This document shows, piece after piece, positions 1-5,078 of a stretch of DNA of 5,078 nt. The stretch comes from an uncultured Collinsella sp. (GTDB lineage: Bacteria > Actinomycetota > Coriobacteriia > Coriobacteriales > Coriobacteriaceae), in NCBI GenBank assembly GCA_900551605.1, contig URWS01000132.1, positions 1-5,078 of the forward strand. The letters are read 5' to 3'. The stretch's first letter is position 1. Each line of letters opens with the position of its first letter. A program made the position numbers and the translations under genes. Below the pieces are notes generated by a model. It was not told where the DNA came from. It saw nothing but the letters and a program-made list of their open reading frames with translations, and searched no databases.

Positions 1-21
1 GGAGATGTGTATAAGAGACAG
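1..21. other. Synthetic Tn5 mosaic-end sequencing adapter (left)
   Basis: Positions 3-21 are identical to the 19-base synthetic Tn5 mosaic end used in tagmentation libraries. The two preceding G bases fit the read-2 (i7-side) Nextera adapter, which ends in CGG before the mosaic end, rather than the read-1 adapter, which ends in GTC. Natural IS50 outer and inner ends differ from this hybrid, so it is library DNA and not a genomic transposon. Native sequence begins at about position 22; position 21 could be shared. Confidence 0.97.
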
Positions 22-1352
22 CGCAATCGTCGAGGGCGCGCCGGAAGACGAGCGCTGCTACTGGTGAATTCGACCTGGACGCTTTGGGCTTCGGGGAGCT
101 CTGTGTAGAGCGGGTGGTCCTCGAGCCTAAAGCGCTCGACCTGCTGGGGAGCGCGGCCGCGGACGAACAGCCAAGAGCGGTCGACGGGCGTTGCCATGAG
201 CGTACTGGGCAGCACGTCGGCACGCTCGGAAAAGACGCGGGCGCTCTCGGGGTCCTGAAAGGCTAGTACGAGCTGCGTGTCGCAGTTGCCCATGATGGAG
301 CGAGCGCGCGCCTCGCCATAGAGCGCATCGAGCTGGTTTGTTGACTGCAGCAATAGGGTTGCCCAGATCTCGCGGCTGCGGATGATGGACAGAACGTTAT
401 CGATTTGCGGCATCTGCAGGTTGGCAAAGTCGTCGAGCATAAATCGAACCGGTATCGCAAGGCGACCGTCGGGCTGCGCGTCGGCGTAGCGGATGAGTCC
501 CGCGAAGGCCTGCGTTACAAACAGGTTGGTGAGCGGATCGAGGCTACGGTCGAGATCGCTGACGGTGACGAAGAGCGCTCGACGCTCGCATCCCAGAGCC
601 GCGAAATCAATCTGATTCGCATCGGTGTACAGACGGCGTGCACCATCAAAGCCCAGGCACATGACCTTTTCGGCAAGGATGCCCATGATGCTCGCATGCA
701 TCTTTTCTGCCGTGATGGTGGGGGAGTAGCGCCGCCACAGCGAGAGCGCATAGCTTGCGGGGTCGGTGGTCTGCAGGTCGTCGAAGAGCCGAGCCGTGGC
801 GCGGTCTTGGAGATGCTCGCAAAGGTCGATCACCGACGAAAACGTCTGCTCCTCAATGGGCAGCTGCTCGCATACATAGGCGATGAGGCAAGATAGCAGG
901 TTGGCGGCTGCGTGGTCCCAAAACGGCTGGGTTTGGTCCTCGACGGGACAGATGGCCTTGGCGACCGAGATGATGTCCTGTTGGTTGGGCTTGCCGTCTT
1001 TGGTGCGGCGGATGTGGTTGAGCGGGTTGTAGCCGCATTGCTCGACGTCCTTGGGCATGGTGGCCGTATCGTCAAGATCGGCAAAGTTGAGGCGCTGCAC
1101 ACGATAGCCGTGCGCGGCAAGCACGGGTCCGACTTCGCGGCAAAGCGCCCCTTTGGTGTCGAGCACGATATAGCTCGCATTCATCTGCAGCAGGTTGGGC
1201 TTAAGAACGTTGCGGGTCTTGCCGGCGCCCGAAGGCCCGATTACGAGCATATTGTTGTTGAGGCCCGTTTGACGCGTATCACACGAGAGTGCGTGGGCTT
1301 GCGCAAGGATGGTGGGGGCCGGGGCATGCAGTGCCGTGTCGAGGTTAGACAT
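22..1352 (-). CDS. VirD4/TraG-type type IV coupling ATPase, 3' end cut by fragment end
   Basis: Coupling proteins are ATPases that bring the relaxase-DNA complex to a type IV secretion channel during conjugation. The frame is open without a stop for 443 codons from ATG 1352 to the adapter. Walker A is GPSGAGKT (residues 39-46), followed by KPNLLQ and YIVLDTKG (61-68). The all-alpha region has FWDHAAANLL (144-153). Walker B is FMLDDFANL (304-312, D307/D308), then LLLQSTNQLDALYG with Gln336 and IMGNCDTQLVLA (353-364), all typical of TraG/VirD4 proteins of Gram-positive elements. The last residues (HPLY, 413-416) resemble the usual C-terminal region, so only a tail is probably missing. Family members usually carry two N-terminal membrane helices and about 550-600 residues; here the protein begins just before the nucleotide-binding core and no membrane segment is visible. 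The start is supported by AAGGAG seven bases upstream. It overlaps the upstream ClpP-like gene by 8 bases, which suggests translational coupling. The coupling-ATPase identity is firm; the exact subfamily is not. Confidence 0.9.
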
Positions 1353-1962
1353 GGGCGGTCTCCTTGGTCGAGGTGAGAATGCCGTGGGCAAAGCCGAGCT
1401 CGACGGCGCGCTCGGCCGAAAGGTACGTATCCTTTGCCGTGAGTGTTTGGATACGCTTGGCCGAAAGGCCGCTGCGATCAGACAGGATTTGCGTCAGGGC
1501 CTTGCGAGTCTGCATGAGACGCCGGCTTGTTTCCTGGAGTGCTAGGGCCGAGCCCCCAGCTCCTTGCGGGATGAGCGGGTCGTGAATCATGAGTTCTGCA
1601 TGGGGCGCCATACGGCGCTCGTCGCCACCCATGAAGATGATGGCGCCCATAGAGGCCGCAAACTCCAGGCAGACGGTGTGGATGGGGCACGGCGAGAGGC
1701 GCATGGTGTCGTAGATGGCGAGGCCGGCACGCACGCTGCCGCCGGGGCTGGCAACAAAGACCGTGATGGGGGCCGTGGGGTCTGCGGCCTCGAGCAGACG
1801 AATCTGCTGGCACAGATCGTGTGCTATCGCACTGTTGATGTCGCCCACGACGGAAAGCTCACGTCGGGCGAGCATCTCGTCGTAGACGGAAGTGAGCGTT
1901 ATGCCACGAGCCGACTCGCGCATCGTGAGCGGGCTGATGATAGGGGCATGGGTGGTGTCCAT
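1345..1962 (-). CDS. ClpP-like serine protease subunit (peptidase family S14)
   Basis: ClpP subunits form a barrel-shaped cytoplasmic protease, usually fed by an AAA+ unfoldase such as ClpX or ClpC. The 205-residue protein has the usual ClpP length and order: SVYDEMLARREL near 25-36, the oxyanion-side ASPGG (71-75), AIYDTM (82-87), nucleophile Ser104 in AASMGA, His127 in MIHDPL, and the probable acid Asp178 in AKDTYLSA. The catalytic triad therefore looks intact. The region before the nucleophile reads EFAASMG rather than the common GQAASMG. No signal peptide or membrane segment is seen. ATG 1962 has AAAGGAG five bases upstream. The gene lies 53 bases after the 300-residue gene, and its TAA overlaps the start of the coupling ATPase. 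This context points to an accessory paralogue on a mobile element rather than the housekeeping clpP, which normally sits beside tig, clpX or a second clpP. Its substrate and partner unfoldase are unknown. A phage-type prohead protease is a less likely alternative because the similarity is to true ClpP. Confidence 0.88.
   Translation of the reverse strand: MDTTHAPIISPLTMRESARGITLTSVYDEMLARRELSVVGDINSAIAHDLCQQIRLLEAADPTAPITVFVASPGGSVRAGLAIYDTMRLSPCPIHTVCLEFAASMGAIIFMGGDERRMAPHAELMIHDPLIPQGAGGSALALQETSRRLMQTRKALTQILSDRSGLSAKRIQTLTAKDTYLSAERAVELGFAHGILTSTKETAHV
1360..1365 (-). promoter_or_regulatory. Ribosome binding site of the coupling ATPase, inside the ClpP-like gene
   Basis: On the minus strand AAGGAG lies seven bases before ATG 1352 and inside the last codons of the ClpP-like gene. 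It fixes the coupling protein's start at 1352, which argues that the missing N-terminal membrane region is not due to a wrongly chosen start. Ribosomes ending at TAA 1345-1347 would terminate on top of this start, a layout typical of coupled translation. Confidence 0.8.
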
Positions 1963-2015
1963 GAGGACTCCTTTCTGAATGTGGTGGATCTTGATGGGGC
2001 TATAAGTGCCCGTCT

Positions 2016-2918
2016 TTAAGCCTCGAAGGCATGCTCGAGCCTGCGTTCAAGCTCGGTTGTGGCCTTACGGCTCCCGGCGTTAGCCAGCGCTTTGTCGAAC
2101 GCGCCAAAGCGCAGCAACGTGGCGATGGGCGCGGTGTAGGCAAGGTGCAGCTGGCGCTCGAGATCATCGGGAAATTCGTTGGGGTCGTAGCGCTTCTGGT
2201 AGAAGTGAACGATGCTTCGGCTCATCTCCCATTCATCGCGGTAGCGCTCGAACTGCCGCTGCTGGATATCGATAATCCGGACTGTCTGGGTGCGAAGGCC
2301 AACAGGCGCCAATGCTCGATAACCGTCGAAGAGACGATTGAGGCTGAGTATGCGGGGCATGTCGATGAGGGTACGAACCGTGGTCGGTCCGGCCTGGAAT
2401 CGGGCAGTCGCACGGTTGTAACGTTCGCGGTCGAGCACCATGATGCTGGGTGGTCCCGATGGGTCTGCCGTATCGTCCTGCCCGCAGTTTGCCTGCTGGT
2501 GCCGCGCCTCCAGGGCGTTGAGCCCCATGGCAAGGTCGTGGATGGGAAGCGTCAGCGCCTTTTGCAGGTCGTATCGATGATCCATCAATGTCATCCGCGT
2601 CTCGTCGTCCATCTCGAGCCGAAGCTTAGTGTCGAGTGCGGTAACCATATGCGCCAGATGGCCCATGGTATACGGGCCGTCGGTCTTGCCGTGGGGTCCG
2701 AGATAAGGATCGGTCAACTCGTGGATGGCCGGATCGTCCATGGTCTCGGCGCAGCGATTCGCCGAAAACTCATGGTTGCTCAGAGCCTCGTCGATGGGCA
2801 GCAAGGCGAAGTTCGCAATCGTGGCGGCGGCGAAGCTGGCGTCGTAGCCGCCGTGCAGGGCGCGGTCGATGCGAGTCTGGAGAACGGTGCCGGCGGTTTG
2901 GGGACGGGTGGTGTTCAT
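2016..2918 (-). CDS. Hypothetical soluble protein upstream of ClpP-like/coupling-ATPase genes
   Basis: I do not recognise a family for this 300-residue protein. It has no signal peptide, no membrane segment and no nucleotide-binding or metal-binding motif I can name. The composition is balanced and mostly helix-favouring. A Gly/Pro/Asp-rich stretch at about 145-158 (CGQDDTADPSGPP) looks like a flexible linker between an N-terminal part (1-140) and a C-terminal part (160-300). The C-terminal part contains the charged, aromatic run QRQFERYRDEWEMSRS (220-235) and a helical end with many Glu, Arg and Lys residues. Codon third positions are rich in G and C on this strand, supporting it over the equally long antisense frame. 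ATG 2918 is the only usable start: no ATG, GTG or TTG occurs in frame before the upstream stop at 3066-3068. Its ribosome binding site is weak (only GGAA nearby). It is the first gene of the minus-strand cluster and sits directly behind the four-copy repeat array. A role in DNA transfer is possible from context only. Confidence 0.72.
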   Translation of the reverse strand: MNTTRPQTAGTVLQTRIDRALHGGYDASFAAATIANFALLPIDEALSNHEFSANRCAETMDDPAIHELTDPYLGPHGKTDGPYTMGHLAHMVTALDTKLRLEMDDETRMTLMDHRYDLQKALTLPIHDLAMGLNALEARHQQANCGQDDTADPSGPPSIMVLDRERYNRATARFQAGPTTVRTLIDMPRILSLNRLFDGYRALAPVGLRTQTVRIIDIQQRQFERYRDEWEMSRSIVHFYQKRYDPNEFPDDLERQLHLAYTAPIATLLRFGAFDKALANAGSRKATTELERRLEHAFEA

Positions 2919-2932
2919 GGCGGTTCCAATCT

Positions 2933-3000
2933 GTGATGTGCTTGCTTGCGAGTGATGTGCTGGGTGTCGTTGGTGATGTGCTTGCGGTTCTTGATGTGCT
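2933..3000. repeat. Four-copy TGATGTGCT direct repeat array (nested ~40-base duplication)
   Basis: The 9-mer TGATGTGCT occurs at 2934-2942, 2953-2961, 2974-2982 and 2992-3000, with starts 19, 21 and 18 bases apart, so the copies fall near one face of the DNA helix. Copies 1 and 3 extend to an identical 13-mer, GTGATGTGCTTGC (2933 and 2973), and copies 2 and 4 to an identical 11-mer, TGATGTGCTGG (2953 and 2992), which indicates an older duplication of a ~40-base unit. The array ends 15 bases before the start codon of the 300-residue gene. It may be an operator, an iteron-like protein-binding array, or part of the 5' untranslated region. The function is not shown by the sequence. Confidence 0.85.
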
Positions 3001-3305
3001 GGATTGGGTGCTATGGGGCCAATATGCTCGAAGGACGTTTGCCGGGTGATGGGCGTGCTCCGTGCTTAGACGGAACAGCTGACGTCAACGAGCGCCTTGG
3101 GCGGTCTTGCTCCGCTATTTAGTTGTCGATAAAAGATGCTTGGCGTTCATATGCCGATCTTCCTTCTCTTACATGCTGAAAACTGAAACTGAATATGCTC
3201 GACCAAATGGTGACCAACGTTGCGGTCATTTTTAACTTAATCAGGCTCCAGCGATTTGGCAAGTATCTTTTTCAAAAATGTTCTTCGGGGGATGCTCGGC
3301 TCGGA

Positions 3306-3311
3306 TATGAT
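3306..3311 (+). promoter_or_regulatory. Possible -10 element for the Cof-type HAD gene
   Basis: TATGAT matches five of six bases of the sigma-70-type -10 consensus and lies 33 bases before the ATG at 3345, giving a short leader that carries the ribosome binding site. The -35 region 17-19 bases upstream (around 3281-3288) is a poor match, so the call rests mostly on the -10 and its location. Confidence 0.3.
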
Positions 3312-3344
3312 GGTGCGCGACAAACTCAACGCAGGGAGGCATAT

Positions 3345-4187
3345 ATGGCAATCAAGGCCATTGCAATGGATATCGACGGTACGCTCACCAACGACCAGAA
3401 GGTGATCAGCCCGCGCACGCGCGAGAAGCTGCTCGCGGCGCAGGAGTCGGGCATCAAGCTCATCTTGGCTTCGGGCCGTCCCGCATGGGGGCTTCATGCT
3501 CTGGCGCAGGAGCTCGATCTTCAGAACCACGATGGCCTGCTAGTGGCTTTTAATGGTGCGCACGTGGTCGATGCTCAGACCGACGAGGTGCTGTTTGACC
3601 AGGCTATGCCGGTCGACGAGCTGCACCGTCTGCTCGACCACCTGCGCAACTTTGACGTGATTCCCATGATCTCGCTCGGTCGCGACCTGCATGTCGTGGA
3701 CTCGTATCGTTGCATGATCACGTTGCCGGACGGTTCGCAGAAGAACATCGTCAAGTATGAGCGCGACGCGTGCAATCTTAAGATTCGCGAGGTCGAGAGC
3801 CTTCATGAAGTCGCGGATGCTTACCCCGTAGACAAACTGCTCACCGCGGGCGATCCGGCCTATCTGCAGGCGCATCACGAGGAGATGTACGCGCCCTTTA
3901 CCGAGACGCTTTCGGGCATGTTCACGGCCGATTGGTACTTTGAGTTTACGGCGCCCGGTATCGATAAGGCCCGCGCGCTGCAGGGCGCTCTGCCCAAGCT
4001 GGGTATCGATGCCAGTGAGGTCGTTTCGTTTGGCGACGGTCAGAACGATAAGTCCATGATCGAGTGGGCCGGCACCGGTGTCGCCATGGGCAACGCCGTC
4101 GATGAGGTCAAGGCCGTGGCCCAGATGGTGACCGCCGATAACAACGAAGACGGCATCGCGGTGGCACTCGATAGGCTGCTGGGTTAG
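3345..4187 (+). CDS. Cof-type HAD-IIB family hydrolase (sugar-phosphate phosphatase type)
   Basis: This is a cytoplasmic Mg2+-dependent phosphatase of the Cof/YbiV/YidA group. Members remove phosphate from small metabolites such as sugar phosphates or cofactor precursors; the substrate cannot be read from the sequence. All four HAD motifs are present in 280 residues, a normal length for the group: motif I MDIDGTLT with D9 nucleophile and D11; motif II LASGRP with S43; motif III GIDKARAL with K208; motif IV GDGQND with D231 and D235, followed by GVAMGNA (245-251). Residues of about 85-195 form the type IIB cap. ATG 3345 is chosen because GGGAGG (3334-3339) lies five bases upstream and the protein then begins right at motif I. 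An in-frame ATG at 3195 would add 50 residues unlike the family. It is followed by an intrinsic terminator and a second HAD gene. Confidence 0.93.
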   Translation: MAIKAIAMDIDGTLTNDQKVISPRTREKLLAAQESGIKLILASGRPAWGLHALAQELDLQNHDGLLVAFNGAHVVDAQTDEVLFDQAMPVDELHRLLDHLRNFDVIPMISLGRDLHVVDSYRCMITLPDGSQKNIVKYERDACNLKIREVESLHEVADAYPVDKLLTAGDPAYLQAHHEEMYAPFTETLSGMFTADWYFEFTAPGIDKARALQGALPKLGIDASEVVSFGDGQNDKSMIEWAGTGVAMGNAVDEVKAVAQMVTADNNEDGIAVALDRLLG

Positions 4188-4210
4188 AATCGCCGATAGT
4201 GCATGGTTCG

Positions 4211-4235
4211 GGCGTCCGCTTGCGGGCGCCTTTTT
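4211..4235 (+). terminator. Intrinsic terminator after the Cof-type HAD gene
   Basis: An 8-base-pair GC-rich stem (GGCGTCCG at 4211-4218 with CGGGCGCC at 4223-4230, one T-G wobble) closes a CTTG loop and is followed directly by five T residues (4231-4235). This is a standard Rho-independent terminator for transcription from the left. No A-tract precedes it, so it should work in one direction only. It lies between two co-directional genes and ends only 15 bases before the next start codon. Confidence 0.85.
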
Positions 4236-4238
4236 GTT

Positions 4239-4246
4239 AGGGAGGG
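4239..4246 (+). promoter_or_regulatory. Ribosome binding site fixing the GTG start of the second HAD gene
   Basis: AGGGAGGG lies four bases before GTG 4251, with core GGAGG five bases away. It decides in favour of GTG 4251 over the in-frame ATG at 4203, whose extra 16 codons would run through the terminator hairpin. Confidence 0.8.
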
Positions 4247-4250
4247 TGCC

Positions 4251-4910
4251 GTGTCCGCATTTCCGTTCGACGCCGTTATCTTTGACATGGACGGTGTCAT
4301 CGTCGATACCGAGTATTATTACCTGGGGGAGACCGCTGCGTTTGCCAAAGAGCTTGGGCTGAACCTGACCCAAGAGGAGTTGAACGGGCAGGTTGGTACC
4401 TCGCACCAGTTCTTCTTGCATATGCTGGTCGATTGGTTTGAGCGCGCCGGAAAGGGACACTTTACCGGCGAGGAGGCGCTGGCCCGCTGGGATGAGTGGG
4501 CGCATAAACGCCCGCGCGATTATCAGACCTTGATCAATCCGGGCGCCGTGGAGACGATTCGCGAGCTCCCGCGTCGCGGCGTTCGCGTGGCGCTGGCCAG
4601 TTCGTCTCCCATGGACAGCATCGAGGAAGTGCTCGATGCGTGCGGCCTGTCGGATGCCTTTGAGTACGTGGTGAGCGGCGAGCAGTTTAAGGAGAGCAAG
4701 CCCGAACCCGATATTTACCTGCATGCGCTGGATCTGCTGGGATTGCCTGCGGACCGTTGCTGCTGCGTCGAGGACTCCGTCCCTGGCATCACTGCCGGCA
4801 AGCGAGCGGGTCTGACGGTGATCGCCAAGCGCGAGGAGCGCTTCGGCTTTAGCCAGGATGCCGCTGACAAGATCATCGACCAGCTGCCGGAGCTGCTGGA
4901 GCTTGCGTAG
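4251..4910 (+). CDS. HAD-IA family hydrolase, beta-phosphoglucomutase-like
   Basis: Members of this subfamily are cytoplasmic Mg2+-dependent phosphatases or phosphomutases acting on sugar phosphates, such as beta-phosphoglucomutase and various 2-deoxysugar or polyol phosphatases. The 219-residue length is typical. Motif I is FDMDGVIVDTE (11-21) with nucleophile D12 and acid/base D14. A helical cap spans about 22-95. Motif II is LASSSP (115-120), motif III is SKPEPDIYLHAL with K150, and motif IV is VEDSVPGI with E174/D175. SKPEPD and VEDSxxGI are strongly typical of the PgmB-like group. Whether it is a mutase or a phosphatase cannot be settled from these motifs. GTG 4251 places motif I close to the N-terminus, as expected. 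The 63-base gap after the first HAD gene contains a terminator, so expression needs read-through or a promoter that I could not identify with confidence. TAGAAT at 4185-4190 is a weak candidate -10. Confidence 0.9.
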   Translation: MSAFPFDAVIFDMDGVIVDTEYYYLGETAAFAKELGLNLTQEELNGQVGTSHQFFLHMLVDWFERAGKGHFTGEEALARWDEWAHKRPRDYQTLINPGAVETIRELPRRGVRVALASSSPMDSIEEVLDACGLSDAFEYVVSGEQFKESKPEPDIYLHALDLLGLPADRCCCVEDSVPGITAGKRAGLTVIAKREERFGFSQDAADKIIDQLPELLELA

Positions 4911-4923
4911 GACTGGCGATGCG

Positions 4924-4939
4924 TAATCCGCACCGATTA
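4924..4939. repeat. Short inverted repeat before the GntR-like gene
   Basis: TAATC (4924-4928) and its exact complement GATTA (4935-4939) are separated by six bases, 30 bases before the GntR-type start codon. GntR-family regulators often bind short inverted repeats near their own promoter, so this could be an autoregulatory operator. A 5-base arm can easily arise by chance. Confidence 0.3.
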
Positions 4940-4968
4940 TTGATTCCATATTTGCTAGGGGAGGGCAA

Positions 4969-5063
4969 ATGCCATCGACTGAAGGGTTGACCGACGGAAA
5001 AGCGGCAATCCCGCTATATCAACAGGTTATCGATATCATCAAAAATGACATCAATTCTGGTAC
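4969..5063 (+). CDS. GntR-family transcriptional regulator, 5' fragment
   Basis: Only the first 31 codons lie before the adapter. The visible IPLYQQVIDIIKNDINSG is the characteristic first helix of a GntR winged-helix DNA-binding domain, which normally continues with a Y-x-x-G-x-x-L-P-S-E stretch that falls outside the fragment. AGGGGAGGG (4957-4965) three bases upstream of ATG 4969 supports the start. GntR regulators bind an effector, often a sugar phosphate or other metabolite, through a C-terminal domain, which is missing here, so the subfamily (HutC, YtrA, FadR and others) cannot be told. The PLYQQ pattern is commonest in the HutC and YtrA types. It lies 58 bases after the beta-phosphoglucomutase-like gene on the same strand and may control a neighbouring sugar locus to the right. 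Confidence 0.8.
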
Positions 5064-5078
5064 CTGTCTCTTATACAC
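5064..5078. other. Synthetic Tn5 mosaic-end sequencing adapter (right, partial)
   Basis: These 15 bases equal the first 15 bases of the mosaic end in the orientation opposite to the left copy, so the two face inward as in a tagmented molecule. The reading frame of the GntR-like gene seems to run on as CLLY through this stretch, but those residues are adapter-encoded and should be discarded. Confidence 0.96.

Larger units (their letters stand above)
2919..3344. other. Divergent intergenic region between transfer-type cluster and HAD genes
   Basis: No convincing gene lies in these 426 bases on either strand. From left to right the region holds the TGATGTGCT repeat array (2933-3000), a GC-rich stretch with the 8-base palindrome TGACGTCA at 3080-3087, and an AT-richer stretch from about 3115 to 3285. 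The AT-rich part includes GACCAA repeated at 3201 and 3213 and three near-copies of CTGAAA/ACTGAA around 3176-3192. A possible plus-strand promoter follows (3306-3311). It must carry promoters for both directions. I found no strong -35/-10 pair for the minus-strand cluster, no tRNA, and no recognisable attachment site. Confidence 0.6.

Noticed and set aside
405..1376. Plus-strand open frames and short minus-strand frames over the coupling-ATPase region
   Set aside because: They overlap the uninterrupted 443-codon coupling-protein frame, which has clear Walker A and B motifs, and none shows a recognisable domain.
2031..2936. 301-codon plus-strand open frame opposite the 300-residue hypothetical gene
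   Set aside because: It is a near-perfect mirror of the minus-strand gene, has Gly/Val-rich shadow composition, and runs into the repeat array. Third-position GC and the same-strand cluster favour the minus strand.
2915..3010. Open minus-strand frame through the repeats ending in a TGA that overlaps ATG 2918
   Set aside because: It contains repeated His-Ile codons from the repeat units but has no ATG or GTG start and only a TTG four codons before its stop, so a coupled upstream peptide is not supported.
3080..3087. Perfect 8-base palindrome TGACGTCA
   Set aside because: A single 8-base palindrome without longer flanking symmetry or a second copy is expected by chance and is not enough for an operator call.
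3195..3344. Upstream in-frame start adding 50 residues to the Cof-type HAD protein
   Set aside because: The extra residues precede motif I with no family counterpart and no ribosome binding site, whereas ATG 3345 has GGGAGG five bases upstream.
4203..4250. Upstream ATG adding 16 residues to the second HAD protein
   Set aside because: The added codons lie in the terminator hairpin and T-tract, and a strong ribosome binding site directs initiation to GTG 4251.
3540..4949. 469-codon open frame on the minus strand spanning both HAD genes, the terminator and the gap
   Set aside because: The plus strand carries two HAD proteins with complete motif sets here. The antisense frame is open because of G/C-rich third positions, crosses a terminator and intergenic space, and resembles no family.
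1..5078. Natural composite transposon bounded by inverted Tn5 ends
   Set aside because: The ends match the synthetic mosaic sequence rather than IS50 outer or inner ends, no transposase is present, flanking bases show no duplication, and the copies lie exactly at the sequence termini.

Overview
The window is a 5,042-base piece of high-GC bacterial DNA with synthetic Tn5 mosaic-end (Nextera-type) adapter left on both ends (positions 1-21 and 5064-5078), so it is one tagmented fragment or an untrimmed contig. Both outermost genes are cut by the library ends. They are not biologically truncated. Dense coding, strong GGAGG-type ribosome binding sites, G/C-rich third codon positions and the gene styles suggest an Actinomycetota member of the Coriobacteriia (Collinsella-like gut bacterium). 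That assignment is inference; no marker gene is present.

Left half (22-2918, minus strand): a three-gene cluster read right to left. The first gene encodes an unrecognised soluble 300-residue protein (2016-2918). After 53 bases comes a compact ClpP-like serine protease subunit with an apparently intact Ser-His-Asp triad (1345-1962). Overlapping it by 8 bases is a VirD4/TraG-type conjugative coupling ATPase (22-1352), which is open all the way to the adapter. The coupling protein starts almost directly at its nucleotide-binding core and has no N-terminal membrane segments. This half looks like part of a conjugative or integrative element.

Centre (2919-3344): a 426-base divergent, gene-free region. 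It holds four direct copies of TGATGTGCT just upstream of the minus-strand cluster (two ~40-base blocks, each with two copies), an AT-rich stretch, and a possible promoter for the plus-strand genes.

Right half (3345-5063, plus strand): a Cof-type HAD phosphatase (3345-4187), a clear intrinsic terminator (4211-4235), a second HAD hydrolase of the beta-phosphoglucomutase-like subfamily (GTG start, 4251-4910), and the first 31 codons of a probable GntR-family regulator (from 4969). This reads as ordinary housekeeping or sugar-phosphate metabolism with a local regulator.

The most unusual content is the translationally coupled ClpP-like protease and membrane-segment-free coupling ATPase, with the repeat array in front of their cluster.
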